A stretch of DNA of 64,000 bases from Pestalotiopsis fici W106-1 (Eukaryota; Ascomycota; Sordariomycetes; Amphisphaeriales; Sporocadaceae): NCBI RefSeq assembly GCF_000516985.1, contig NW_006917099.1, positions 1,752,685 through 1,816,684 of the forward strand, written 5' to 3'. Position 1 is the stretch's first letter, and each line of letters begins with the position of its first letter. The position numbers were made by a program, and so were the translations under genes. Below, in pieces: positions 31,716 through 44,764 of the stretch. Below the pieces are notes generated by a model. That model was not told the DNA's origin, searched no databases, and saw only the letters and a list, made by a program, of their open reading frames with translations.

Positions 31716-33087
31716 TGTTAATTTCATTGATTTCTGTGAGGAATGGTGCCAATAGCCAATGCTTATCTCATGAAAATAGAGCAGCAGATCCCAGTGTTGA
31801 TGGTTGCACACATTCTTATATAGTGCGTCTAATGCCCAAAGCTACATGAGACGAATAATCTCCTTGAATGCCGACTCCGGCGGCATGGTATCCGGTGCGT
31901 CCATGGAGGAAGCAACATCACATCTTCGTTCATTATCTAACTAGGACGGCTATCATAACCGTCGTATTACACAAGGGACCGGGGACACTAGAACATACTT
32001 GCTTTGATCATTTGCATCGGGCCGTAACGAAATAATTTTGGAGCTCTTGTCCTTCATCGACAGAGAAGAACATGAACCATGGGTATGATCTCCGATGCTT
32101 TGCTACCATGGTACTTTCAGCAGGTTATTCCGTCGTCGGTCCGATGGCGGCTGTTCTGTTAGAGACTGAAATCTAGTGGTATGAGAAAGACGGAACAGTG
32201 ACCGGGGGTTTGAGGGATGTATTGATCAATCAAGCCCAAATGAGCCGTCCGACGACGGAAAACGATTGCTAGGTGCTCATTCCCTGCGTATTTTTTAGCG
32301 AGTGGACTCACTCAATCGTCGGTCCGTTGTGGGGAAGGACGGCAACTCCTCGCCGAGACGGTAGTACAGGTTTATCTTGAGATAAGGTTTCAACGGTGGT
32401 CTTTGGATCTACGTTGAGCACTTATTGCTTGAAAACCATAGCTCGATCAATTCACGGCGAAGAACAAGTAATTGCGGCGATCCGAAAGAATGGATTGATC
32501 TTGACTAGGGAGAAATGGTTGAAGGCTCAAAACCTCTCTCCCTTCATTTTCCGGAATTAAATTTGGCTTAAGAAAAAATAGTTTGGCCAGGAAGCAAGGT
32601 CGCATTGTATCGATGATGGCCTATTTTCAGTAATCGATAAATACATACCCACTACATGCCTGCCTTATCTACGTAGTTAACAAGTGTGGTGGGGAGAAAC
32701 ATATCATGCATTTGACTCCAGGGGGGCAAAAACGAATGGATAGGTATACATGATATTTTAATTCAGAAGCGCTTGAAAAACGACTAGACCTGATATTGTT
32801 CTTGTTCATGGTACCCGTGCAAGGATTACAATGAATGCTTGGCTTATCTCGACTCTAATCCACTCAGTCAAACAATATCATTGAAGCCTATCTGCTGCTA
32901 GCGATAACACGCAAGACACAACTGGCTATAAAGGAAAGCACTGATCGAGGAACAATATGGAGTTCATAAGGCATTCATTATTGCAAACAAGAAATCATAA
33001 TCTTCTGCCGCTCCTGCAAACAGAGCAATAAAAAGCACATTCCCTTCGAACCTCTTTTCATCGAACGATCAACGAAAAACGACAGCA
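31716..33087. promoter_or_regulatory. Divergent region, enoyl reductase / MFS transporter
   Basis: About 1.3 kb between head-to-head genes. The 11-mer TCGTCGGTCCG occurs at 32133-32143 and 32316-32326, and a perfect 12-bp inverted repeat joins 32128-32139 to 32249-32260. No coding region seen apart from the possible N-terminal extension up to 31811. Confidence 0.5.
32128..32326. promoter_or_regulatory. Repeated CGGTCCG motifs and 12-bp inverted repeat
   Basis: CGGTCCG (inverted CGG triplets with one spacer base) occurs at 32137-32143 and 32320-32326, each within TCGTCGGTCCG. TTCCGTCGTCGG at 32128-32139 is repeated inverted at 32249-32260. The pattern fits clustered sites of a Zn2Cys6 regulator, or the ends of a small palindromic element. 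Confidence 0.5.
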
Positions 33088-35221
33088 ATGTCAGGGGGCG
33101 AGATACATATGAAAGCAGGAGAAGACATTGAGACCACATCCGGTCACCAGATAGGCACGGCTGACGAGGCGCGTCTTGATGCAGCCGCGAATTTTCTCGC
33201 ACTCCATGAGCATGAACATGGATCTTACTCGGACGCCGAGGCTAGGTCTGTGCTTCGAAAGGTAGACTGGATTATGCTGCCAATGATGTTTGTTACATCA
33301 ACTATCTGTGCTCTTGACGTACGTAATTATCATCCATCTTTACCCTCCCACTTTTAAGTTGACAGCGAATACTGCAACACCTGCAGATATTTTTATTAAC
33401 GAAAACTTGGACAGAAAAACCTCCTCTCGAATGCAGCTCTATACGGAATGAAACAGAGCACCCATCTTGTGGGCCAGCAGTATAGTTGGAGTAAGTAATC
33501 CGAACAAATTCGTCACTGGCTATATGGTTATGCTGATTAGGAAACCTGGTCAACTAGTTGGATCCATCTTGTACATCGGCTTTGCGATCGGTGAGGTTCC
33601 GGCCCAATATCTCATTCTAAAGCTTCCAGTCGCCAAGCTTCTCGCCGCTACGACTATCTGTTTTGCTGTCCTAACGGTGCTCATGAGCGCTTGCCAAAAT
33701 GCTGGGAGCCTTATGGCAGTCCGATTCCTCATGGGTATCTTCGAGGCATTTATAGTACCATGTTTATACATTGTGACGGCCATGTGGTGGCGAAGACCTG
33801 AGCAGCCAATAAGACTAGCACTTTGGTACTCACAACTGGCATCCGTACGTTCTCCTTTTGTTTTGAGGTTTCATGTGAGATAGACTCACACTTGCTTGAG
33901 CTTAAACCAGAGCTTCCACGGTTGCAATAAGTCCCAGCAGTCTATCGCATATCTGAAGACATCGGGCTAATGAGCCCCTCCTAGATTTTCACAGGCTTCA
34001 TATCGTATGGAATTGGCAGAACTCAAACCACGATAGACAGCTGGAGACTGTTATTCATCGTCCTCGGAGGCTTCACATTCCTCTGGGGGTTCTGCATTCT
34101 AGCATGGTTTCCGGACAGTCCTCTAACGGCGCGTTTCTTGACCGACCGGCAGAAATATATCGCTGTTCACAGAACAAGGGACAATAAGACAGGCCTCGAG
34201 AACAAAGTATGTTTCTTCGCGTAATTACATGTTGACAGATCAAAAGATTGACCTTGGGCAATATCTAGGTCTTCAAGTCTTATCAAGTCCAAGAGGCGCT
34301 GTCAGACTTGCGAACCTGGACACTTTTTGTTTATGTCCTGACTTGCGTTTTTGCCAATGGCGGGCTGACCGTCTTTTCTGCTCAAATCGTCAGTAGTTTG
34401 GGTTTCGACAGACTGCAAACAGTGCTCTTGGGTATGCCAACTGGTGTGATGATGTCGGTGTCTGCTGTGCTGGTTGCATGGCCCAGCTTGCGCTTCGAAA
34501 ATGTCCGCATCAAGCTCAGTGTGATTTTCTCGCTATCGCCATTGATTGGTACATTGTGTATCAAGTGTGAGTCATGAGAAACGATCGTACAGTTCTTCGA
34601 TATTGACCATGAACGCGTAGACCTCCCAGAATCCAATGTTATTGGGCGTCTGCTGTCATACTATTTTATCTATGTCTATTACGCGGCATTCCCAGCTGGT
34701 GAGTGTGGAAAATGCAAGGGCTTTTGGATTCGCTTGAAGTATTTACTGATACTGGAGTCTCTAGCCTTCTCCTTAGCAATGGCCAATACATCCGGCCACA
34801 CCAAGAAGGTCACCGTAAACGGCATTTTAATGGTGGCCTATTGTATTGGAGACATCATTGCACCCCAATTTTTCATCGAATCTGAAGCGCCAGGATACCG
34901 GACGGGATACGACGCGCTAATCGCTGGCTCCACTATTGCGATTGCTGCGCTCATCATGTACGAGATTGTTGTCCGTATCGAGAATAGGAAGAGGGATGCT
35001 AGTTTTGGTAAAGTTGAGACTATGGAAGTGGACTACGACGATCTCCTGGACCTCACTGATAGCAAAAGAAGAATTTCAGGTATGTATATTAAACTTGGAG
35101 TGGATTTTGCACACGGATATCCGATGAGCACTATAGAGAGTATCGCTTCGAATTTTACGGTGATAACCAAAGTTATGGGCCAACGCTATCGGACGTGCTT
35201 GGTATTACGAAGGTGGTATGA
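33088..35221 (+). CDS. MFS transporter, anion:cation symporter (Dal5/allantoate permease) type
   Basis: Predicted 529-aa transporter from eight exons: 33088-33318, 33415-33490, 33558-33844, 33985-34206, 34269-34566, 34621-34698, 34765-35079, 35139-35221. All are GT-AG and in phase. The N-terminal cytosolic part has the LRKVDWIMLPMMF entry to TM1 that marks this family; then NAALYGMKQSTHLVGQQYSW, SILYIGFAIGEVPAQYL, RFLMGIFEAFIVPCLY and WFPDSPLTARFLTDRQ between TM6 and TM7. The C-terminal DLLDLTD plus YRFEF matches the usual family tail. Members take up carboxylated compounds (allantoate, biotin, pantothenate, nicotinate). Substrate unknown. Divergent from the enoyl-reductase-like gene. Confidence 0.87.
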
Positions 35222-37184
35222 ATTAATATACCAATATTATGCCCTTAGAGCAGAAAGCAGTTGATCATAGTGTCGATGTATCTGTAACCACTCTTAGGCT
35301 AGTTCCTAATGTAGAACTTCACATATTATTTAGCTGGTGCAGTGGTTTGGTGCGATATATAAATATTGAGTGAAGGCACCAGAAAACCGAAAATGAAACG
35401 TAGTTTACCCCAGGTTTACTACCTATATCGAATATGCATTTGTTTTAACGTGTCACGCCTATATGATTCAAAATGATAACGCGTACTATGCACTGCGAAG
35501 AGTAGTTCGAAGACCAGTCCGCAATTGAAGCCACCTTATCTCCAAACTTGCCTCGCTTGTGCTACAGCCCATTGATGCTAGTGCAACGTCCGCAAGATCC
35601 TTCTTCCAGCACCGGAAGCTATTAGTTCGTAGCAAGACCTCTGCCAATATGCCCCTGCGCTTTACCCCGTGAGCAAATGGTGGGTGAAGGAAACTGGCTA
35701 TCACGACCTGTTCAGCGAACTTGTCAGAGTGCAACTTCGAAACTCCCTTGCGGACATTCCCCCCACATGCGCTGCAGCTCTTTTTAGTGGCAGCCAGACA
35801 AGCGCTATTGGCTAAAACCCGCCTGAAGAGCAAAGGCAAAAATGCGACATCTAGCGCTATTATAGAGCTGCCATTATTTTCAAGATGCCACCTCGATGGA
35901 GGTTCATATGATCTCGTCCAGCATACATCTTTAAAATAAAGCCCTTGAATCTCGATCGAGTATCTCCTACATGGAAAGACTTCTGAAAACAGCACCTTAT
36001 TTTTAAGCCCGGCTAAAGCGCTTCGAGCACTGATGCGTGAAGCCCGGGGTGCGCTAGCTCGTGCCCCACCCGGCTTGCAGTCAAGCCATATATAAGTACC
36101 TAGTGGAGGACTTCCTCAATACCTCCATCTTTACACCATTACATTCACCCCATACGGTGCCATATCAAGCACCGTCGATCCGAGCCCCGCCAAGGATGAA
36201 GTTGTTCTTGACGGACTCGGGGTTACACGATTGGGGCCGTAGGCGACACAACACTGCTCCTACAGAGCGACACCAAGCTGCTCACGATATCGATAACCCG
36301 CCATCCAAGGGACCCCACAACTAGAGAACAGAAAGGATTGGCAAAATAAGAAAATATGAAGCTGCGCTCAGTTCAGCTCTAGGTTATGCAAGCAATGCAC
36401 GGAATCAGCTTATCCGTTCCAATTTTAAGCGTCAAGTGACGACCAGAAGAGTACCTTGTCTACAATGCCAAGAAACTACAAGTAAAAATCCTTCCATATC
36501 TACATTTCCTGAGCAGCGCGTCCCATATTTATTCCCGGATGATCCGGTAAACAATCATATAGCACAAGGTGGACTTTTTTCTCTCTCTCTCGAGCAGGGT
36601 CGGCGATTCATCTGCCGGCCTGAATTCATGTATGAGATTGACATCACGTTGCAAGGTCCCCCATGAACTTAGCCGGGACCAATGCGAGACTTTTGTCGCA
36701 AAGGATCATACGATGCGGAAGGACGAAGCATAAAGAACCAAAAGTCTATACTCATTGGGGTCCGTGGGGGCGAAACATCAGCAGATCTACCTATGCTGTC
36801 TCGATATAGTTAAAGAGCCAAGGCTCCGTGGGGAACAGCCAGCTAGCCAAGGCACTATTGATCAACGATACTATTGTGTAGGCTGTACTCAAAGCCAAGC
36901 ATAGCATTGAGGCGTTCTTGTGTCTGTTATCACTCAAAGGTGCATGACTTCAAAAACATTTTCTAAGAATTTTGAGGAATTGAGAAGCCATAGACAATGC
37001 AATGCCACAGGGTGCTCAACGCTCCAAGAACCTACAAGTGAGGCTGAAGGCATTTGTGCTCCGCAGAGGCGTGTCGATCTCTTTTCAGCTTTAATAGGAA
37101 TGCTGGGCAAATCCCTCGAGGCTTGTGTGTTACCTTGGTAATGATTCTTGATTGGTTCACCACTTTTTGATTATTAATCATAGG
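35222..37184. other. Gene-poor region before the retrotransposon
   Basis: Two kb without a supportable gene. A short ATG frame at 36196-36324 follows a TATATAAG and a pyrimidine-rich stretch, but it shows no family features. The base composition is normal up to the sharp start of the AT-rich element. Confidence 0.5.
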
Positions 37185-37189
37185 ATAGG
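37185..37189. repeat. Target-site duplication, left (ATAGG)
   Basis: ATAGG directly before the TG of the 5' LTR; the same five bases follow the 3' LTR at 44760-44764. Confidence 0.9.
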
Positions 37190-37722
37190 TGTTACGAATA
37201 TGCACCCTTACAGAACAACACCAATGTGTTAAGAGAAATAGGAAAAATAACGGAGGCGTAATAGTGGCTAATATAAAGGCCAGGAACCCTATAGCAAATA
37301 TATTATTACCCTTTTATAGCTATAGGCAGCTATAAATAGAATTACGATTTTAGCGGAATAATAATTATTTTTTAGTAAAGTAATATTTATTAAACGCTAA
37401 TAATATTTATTAATAAAATATCGTAATAATTACTTATAGGCTAGGTAATTAAAGAATTAGTAAAAGAATAAATAGGTATATAATATAAAAGGATTTCCTA
37501 TAAATAGTTATTATTTTAGTAATTAATTTAAGCATTTATTTTATTTATAGGTAAAGCATTTAATACGCTTTAACGATTATATTTGTAAATTAGTTTAATT
37601 ATTTTTATTTTTAGAGATTTATTATTTAATATTTTTTTTCGAAGCTACCGTTTTTTATTAATATAAACCTTAATATTTTATATTTTAGGTTTATTTTAGA
37701 AATTTATAATTTAATCGTTATA
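37190..37722 (+). repeat. 5' LTR
   Basis: 533 bp, begins TGTTACGAAT and ends CGTTATA. It matches 44227-44759 throughout apart from transitions; its left end is much less mutated than its right end. Confidence 0.93.
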
Positions 37723-40286
37723 TTTTAATTATTTTTATTTAGGTATGTTATTTTTAAAAGAAATTTTAAATAATATTTAGCAGGATATCGTTAACCGGAA
37801 AAACTTTTTTTTTTTATCTAAGCAATTTTAGCGCATTTTTGCGTAAGAAATAAAAGAAAATAATTTCGAATTTACGAAAAGGTAATACGATTTTATTATA
37901 GCCTAATTACGCGAATTTTATAAAAATAATATTAAAAAGGATTAGATAATTTAGAATTTTACTATAGCTAATAACGCTATAATTAGGGCCGCTAATATTA
38001 TTAATATCTTAATTTATTTCGAAAAGCTTAAGCTTAGCATTTTAGCAATTTTTAACGGTACCTTTAAAGTATTTCGAGGATATTTAGCTTAAATCCGAGC
38101 TTACTAAATTTTTTATAATAATAAATTTATAATAAAAAAATAAAAAATATTTTACGCTTTATTTTACCTTAAAAAACGAATATTTGCTTAATTCGAATTT
38201 TATTTTTTAAATATAATTAAGCACGAGTAATAGATAAAATTATATAAAGCGGAAATTTAAAATATTTTCTAGGATTATATAAAATATAAAGCCGTATTTC
38301 GATTATTATTCTAAAATTTAAACGAAAAATAATAAACTAAAAAGGAATTCGAAAATTTTAAATAAAAAGGATCCGCATTTAATTATATGGCAGATTTTAA
38401 ACGCGTTATTGCTAAAATAGAATATACCGACGATATTAGGATTATGCTTTATTACCGAAAATTTAAAAATAATATTAAAGATAAATTTAGCAAAGTTTTT
38501 AACCTATTAACGGAATTCGGGAAATATAGCGAATTTATAATTAAAATCGATAATTAATTATACGTTTAATAAAACGAAAAAAAAAAAGCAACCTTATACC
38601 GCGATTTTAACGCAATTACGCTAATATAGGCAAATAACAAAATACCTAACGGCCTAAAAACGATTAGCGCGATAAAATATTATACAGAATTTATAGCGGA
38701 TAAATAAATTTTAACGCTATTTAGCGCAAAAATAAAATTAAAATTAAATATTATAATTATAATAAAATAAAATATTATATAAATAAATATTGCTAATTTA
38801 AAAGATTAGGATTTAAATTTATACTAAAAGGTAAAAAATAATTTAATAATATTAAAAAGGAAAAAATATTTTATAAATTATTTTTATAAACGGCGTGCTT
38901 CGACAACGCTTGCCGAACGTATAAATTTAGCAAAAACGATAATAGATAGTATTTTTAGGAATAAAAAACCCTAGCGGCTATACGCTTAGGAAAAACCGTT
39001 ACTTTTGGTTTAAAAGGATAATTATAAAATAATAACGATAATATAATAACGGATATTTTAGAAAATAAAGCTTATAATTAGATATAATAGGCCGAATACC
39101 GGGTTTAGGAATTAAGGTTAAAAGGATCGATCGATAATATTAGCAGTAATAATAAAAATTTTAGCGAAATCGACCCTTACGCACCTAGTGATATTTATAA
39201 TATCGATAGATTATCGGAAAAATAACGATTAATATAATAGCTATAGATTTTAAATAACGAAATTTTCGAAATTATACTACGACGAAATAAATTAATTAAG
39301 CTAAATACCCTTTATATTATTATAATAATAAAATCGTACGGATTAAAATAATAATTTGCAGAAATTTTTTAGAAAACTATAAATATAATATAAGAAAAAA
39401 AAACCTTAAAAGCTATTTTCGGAAACGACCTAAAATTTAATATTAAATATAAATAATATTATTAAATTGCGTAAATAAAATATATCGATTTAGGATGCGA
39501 CGAATATTTAAAATTAAAAATTTAATAAAAAATTTTCCTTTTAAAAATAAGAAAAACCGTTATAAATTACCTTTATTTAGCGGAACCTATAGGAAAGGCA
39601 GAAGTAAGCTATTACGATATTCGAGGATATATCGTATTTATTACGCATTTTGGCTTAAGGCGATATTTAGATATAAAAAAACGGATATAATTAAATTATA
39701 TAATAAATAAATATAATTTTTATATAAAAAATAAGGCAAAAGTATAGCGATAAATTAAAAAATTACGGGCTATAAAATAATTTAAAATAACCCTAATTCG
39801 TTATACAATAATAATCAATAACGCGATTAAAATAACGTAAAAAGTATTATTACGATATTTTTAATTACCGATAACCTAACTAATTATTTCGGTTAAAAAG
39901 GCTACGAATAATACTAGCCTATTAAGGATAAAACGATTTTATTTAGAATATAAAGATATAAAAAAGCTAAAAAAGCCTTTTAGGGACGATAAATTATAAA
40001 AATAAACCTTTAAAATATAAAAAGAAATAAGCGAATTATCCAAATAATACGAAAATCGACCCTTATAAATTAGGAATACCTTAAGCATATTAAAATAATA
40101 GGCGTATACGGCCGCCGAGTAGCGATAAGCTAATAGGCGAATTAATAAGAATTTAGGAAAAAATCTAAATTATTTCTAAAGCGATAAAAATAATCCTTAA
40201 AAAAAAGGTTTATATATGCTATAAATAGCATTAATATTAATAAATATTTTACGATTTAGATTAAAATTATAAATTAAAAAATACGA

Positions 40287-40322
40287 GCCCTAGTGGATAT
40301 AGGAGCTTAAGGAAATTTTATC
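40287..40322 (+). pseudogene. Remnant of retroviral-type aspartic protease
   Basis: Reads ALVDIGA followed by a stop then GNFI; the family has D-S/T-G-A here. Part of the decayed pol of the retrotransposon. Confidence 0.6.
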
Positions 40323-40839
40323 TTACTAATAATCGTTAACGCTTTATAAATATTATAAAAATAAAAAAAAACGCTTTACGCATTTAATATTATTAATAAA
40401 AAACCTATATCGTACGGAAACAGAATTATAAATATAAAAATTGCGTATATTTAAATTTATATTTAAAATTACGAAAAAGGATTTAAATGCGATATTATAA
40501 AAATTACGGATTATAATATTATTTTAGGGATATTTTAGTTACGAGCGAGTAACCCTAAAGTGAATTGGAATACCGGCTAATTTTAATAAGATATATTAGG
40601 AAGAGAATTAGCCTTTAAAACGCGCTAAAATAAGCCTTTAAGCAATTTTAAAATATTTGGATTTTATTTTATAATTAAGCATATTAAGCCGAAATTCGAA
40701 ATTAAAATATTAAAAAAATACTAGGAATTTAGCGATTTATTTAGTAAAATATTAAAAATAGAATTATTAAAGTATATAAAATACGATTATAAAATACTTT
40801 TTTAGGAAAAAAAAAAGCTATATTTTATACCGATATATT

Positions 40840-41900
40840 TAGTAAAACTTTAGCACGAAAAGGTATTAAAGGAATATTTAGCGGATATGCTATAGAAAGG
40901 ATAGATTACGGAATTTATTTCGCCCGTAGGATATTTAATATTTTTTGTATTAAAAAAGAGTAAAAATAGGAAACCTAAATAAAAACTTTATATTAATTAC
41001 CGTAAATTTAACGATATTATAATTAAAAATCGATACCTTTTATTTTTAATTAAAAATTTATGCGATAAATTATATAAAATTTAATAATTTATAGCCTTAA
41101 ATTTGCCTAACGCGTACGGCTTAATACGCATTAAAAAAGGAGAAAAATAAAAAACCGCTTTCCGTTATAAATACGGATATTTTGAATATAAAGTTATGCT
41201 TTTCGGATTAATTAACGTATTAATAAGCTTTTAAAATATAATTAATAACGTTTTAAAAAAATATTTCGATAAATTTGTAATAATATATTTCGATAATATA
41301 CTTATTTATTTTAAAGATTTTAACGAATACTAATAATACGTTAAAATAGTATTATAAAAATTATAGGACGCAAATTTGCTAATTAACCTAAAAAAAAGCG
41401 AATTCTATAAAAAAAAAGTTACCTTTATAAAATATATAATATTTCCCGGAGAAATTAAGATAAAATTATCTAAAATTTTAATAGTAAGGGATTAGCTTAC
41501 CCCGATTTCGGTAATAAAAGTTAAATCCTTTTTAGGATTTGTAAATTTTTACCAAATATTTATTTAGGGATTCGGAGGTATTACCGCATTATTTACGCAT
41601 TTAATAAAAAAAAAATATATTATACGATTAAATATCCGAAGTATAGGAAGCTTTCGAAGCAGTTAAGAAACGAATTACGGACGAACCCGTAATGCGTATA
41701 GCAGATTTAAAACGAAAATTTAAAATTAAAATAAATGCCTTAAATTATGCTATAGGTGGGTAATTTATATAAAAAGATAATAACGGGAAATTATACCCGG
41801 TTGCATTTTATAATAAAAAGTTTATAAAAGAATAATTAAATTATTAAATTTATAATAAGGAATTTATGGCTATTATTAAAGCATTTTAAGAATGGAAATA
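40840..41900 (+). pseudogene. Remnant of Gypsy reverse transcriptase / RNase H
   Basis: Broken by many stops; readable blocks include SPVGYLI, NYRKFNDI, IKNRYL, TAFRYKYGYFEYKVM, YFDNILIY and FLGFVNFY in the order of a Ty3/Gypsy reverse transcriptase, followed by an RNase-H-like stretch. Non-functional. Confidence 0.85.
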
Positions 41901-42289
41901 TTATTTTAGCGGAATTAAATATTAAATTAAAATTTATACCGATTATAAAAATTTAGCTTTATTTATTATTAATAAGGAATTTAATAAACGATAAATTAAA
42001 TAGGCAGAATTTTTAGTAGACTTTAATTTTAAAATTATTTATCGTAAAAAATTAAAAAATAAAAGAGCTAACGCTTTTAATCGAAAACCGGATTATTTTT
42101 AGGAAATACCGAAAAAAACTAATATTATTTTTTCGACGGATAATAATAAAGATTTAATACTAATTATAACTTTATACGCAGCTATAAAAATTATTAACGA
42201 TAATAGTTAAATAAAACGCATAGCTAAATGCCTAGATTTAAATAATAATTTAGCGGGACGATATAACCCCGGATAATAATATTATAACG

Positions 42290-43120
42290 ATAAAATTAAA
42301 ATTAAGGAATTATTGCTTACGGAACTAATTAAAAATTATTACGAATTATTTATTAAAGGATATTAAGGAGTATTTAAGATAATTAAGCGAATTTAATAAT
42401 ATTTTAATTACTTACGATTGCGAGAATATATTAGCAAAGTTATTAAAAAATGTAATTTGTGCAATAGAGCAAAATTAGTATAATATAAGCAGTATAGGGA
42501 ATTATAACCTATATTATTATTAAATAAGGTATAAAAATTTATTATTTTAAATTTTATAATAAAACTATTATTTTTAAAAAAACTTTTAATTAAGACTTTT
42601 TACGATAGTATCCTAATATTTACCGAAAGATTTATAAAATATATATATTTTTTTTCGTATAAGGAAGCTAATAACGTAAAAAAATTAGCTTATATATTCC
42701 TTCGGACGATAGCTAGTTAATATAGATTATTAAATAAAATTATTTCGGATCGAAATAAGCTTTTTATATCGAAATTCTGGAAATTACTTATTAGTTAGCT
42801 AAAATGCGATTATAAGCTTTTAACGGCTTTTTATCCGTAAATTAACGGATAAATAAAATAAATAAATTAGATATTCGAGGAATATTTTAGATGCTACGTT
42901 AATTATAAATAAAATAATTAAGTTATATTATTACTATTTGTATAATTTGCATATAATAATATAATACGAGAACCTACCGGAATATTACCTTTTTACGCTA
43001 ATTACGGATACGAATCCGATATTATTAAAAAATTATTAAAAGGAAAAGAATTTATATTATACGCTATTTTACGCGTTAAATAGCTTAAAAATCTATAAAT
43101 AAAACTTTAGAAAACCTTTA
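42290..43120 (+). pseudogene. Remnant of retrotransposon integrase
   Basis: Holds the CNLCNRAK half of the HHCC zinc domain at 42451-42474, followed by core-like stretches with stops (ISDRNKLF at 42745 on). Non-functional. Confidence 0.7.
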
Positions 43121-43422
43121 TCGCTATTTAATAAAAAATAAAACTTTAATACGATAAAAAAAAAATTAAAGGACTAATTTTTGAAAAAGGAAATAAGGTT
43201 TACCTCTTACGCAAAAATATTAAAATAAAACGATTAAGCGATAAATTCGATTTTAAAAAATTTAGATTATTTAAAATCGATAAAAAAATTTCGAATATTA
43301 ATTACCGATTTAAGCTATTAAAAATTATAAGAAATTATAGAATTTTTTATATTTTATTATTCGAATTAGCATTAAAGAACGCTAAAATTAACGAAATATT
43401 AGAAACCGAATTAAATTAGCAA

Positions 43423-43545
43423 AGCTACGACGTCGAAGAAATTATAAATTATAAAAAAGTTAGACGAGGATATTAGTTTTACGTTAAATAGGAGAATTAC
43501 CTACCTAAAAAAAATATATAGGAGCTTAGGAAATATATTAAGGGT
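43423..43545 (+). pseudogene. Remnant of integrase C-terminal chromodomain
   Basis: Reads SYDVEEIINYKKVRRGY, a stop, FYVK, a stop, ENYLP, with stops where Trp/Gln codons would be; the spacing is that of a chromodomain. Marks the element as a chromovirus. Confidence 0.7.
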
Positions 43546-44211
43546 TATAACGCTTTTAACTAATATTTTTAGTTTCGATAAAAGGACTAAAATCTATAAA
43601 ATTATTTTTAAAACCTAATATTAATTAGTCGAAATTATTAAAGATATTAAAAGATTAAAAATTTTAGATAACGCGTTATTTTTATTAAATAATCCCGTTT
43701 ATTTTATTTAATTCTTATATTTTTCGACGAAATACCTTAGATTTTTTTTTTTATTACTTTTTTTATTCGATAAAAACGAGTTAAGCGATTAAAAGTAATA
43801 AATAATTGCGTTTAAAAAATAAATAATGCTTTTTTTGTATCCGCTTTTTCGTTATTTAATTTTTTTTTTAAATAATAAGTTTCGATAAAAAGGAAGCTAC
43901 GAACGTGCCGTCGCAGGATCGACCGGCTTAGGCATAGCGCGAATAGCGTAATAATTTTTTATTTATAACGCAATTTTTATTTTTACGCAAATAATAAATA
44001 TACGCTATTTCGGTTTTATAACCGGTATCGGTAATTTTTTTCGCAAAAATAATTCGTTTTAAAAAAAAAATAAAATAGCTATTTTTTAGTCTAATCGGAT
44101 ATAATAAGCATATATTATAAGAAAATATATAGGAAGGAAATTTGGTTAGGAACCAAATGGGCGACGGCGACCTATTTATATAACCTACGTTTTTCGAGGA
44201 TAAAAAATAAT

Positions 44212-44222
44212 AAAAAAGGGAG
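44212..44222 (+). other. Polypurine tract of the retrotransposon
   Basis: AAAAAAGGGAG immediately upstream of the 3' LTR (four bases between), as expected for plus-strand priming. Confidence 0.65.
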
Positions 44223-44226
44223 CTAA

Positions 44227-44759
44227 TATTATAAATATGCATTTTTATAAAATAATACTAATATATTAAAAGAAATAGGAAAAATAACGGAAACGTAATA
44301 ATAGCTAATATAAAGGCTAGGAACCTTATAGCAAATATATTATTATTTTTTTATAGCTATAAGCAGCTATAAATAAAATTACGATTTTAGCGGAGTAATA
44401 ATTATTTTTTAATAAAATAATATTTATTAAACGCTAATAATATTTATTAATAAAATATTATAATAATTACCTACGGGCTAGGTAATTAAAGAATTAATAA
44501 AGGAATAAATAGGTATATAATATAAAAGGATTTCCTATAAATAGTTATTACCTTAGTAATTAATTTAAGCATTTATTTTACTTATAGGTAAAGCATTTAA
44601 TACGCTTTAACGATTATATTTATAAATTAATTTAATTACCTTTACCTTTAGAGACCTATTGCTTAATATTTTTTTTCGAAGCTACCGTTCCTTATTAGCA
44701 TAAACCCTAATACCTTATACTCCAGGTTTATTCTAGAAACCCGTAGTCTAGTCGTTATA
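44227..44759 (+). repeat. 3' LTR
   Basis: 533 bp, begins TATTATAAAT where the 5' copy has TGTTACGAAT; ends CGTTATA. Its right end is much less mutated than its left end. Confidence 0.93.
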
Positions 44760-44764
44760 ATAGG
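44760..44764. repeat. Target-site duplication, right (ATAGG)
   Basis: Identical to 37185-37189. Confidence 0.9.

Larger units (their letters stand above)
37190..44759 (+). mobile_element. Full-length Ty3/Gypsy chromodomain LTR retrotransposon, inactivated by RIP-like mutation
   Basis: 7570-bp element with two 533-bp LTRs and a 5-bp target duplication. The interior is extremely AT-rich and full of stops. Decayed but ordered domains can be read on the plus strand: a zinc-knuckle-like remnant near 38740-38790, a protease-like ALVDIGA at 40287-40307, reverse transcriptase with YFDNILIY at 41286-41309 (the YxDD site, second Asp now Asn by G-to-A), integrase zinc motif CNLCNRAK at 42451-42474, and a chromodomain-like YDVEEI...RRGY stretch at 43423-43545. 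This gag-protease-RT-integrase-chromodomain order is that of chromoviruses. All differences I checked between LTRs are C/T or G/A. No functional protein remains. Confidence 0.93.

Noticed and set aside
35486..35995. 169-aa minus-strand ORF
   Set aside because: No domain or signal features, no splice context; most likely chance.
43928..44242. 104-aa minus-strand ORF inside the retrotransposon
   Set aside because: AT-rich chance frame in mutated non-coding DNA before the 3' LTR.
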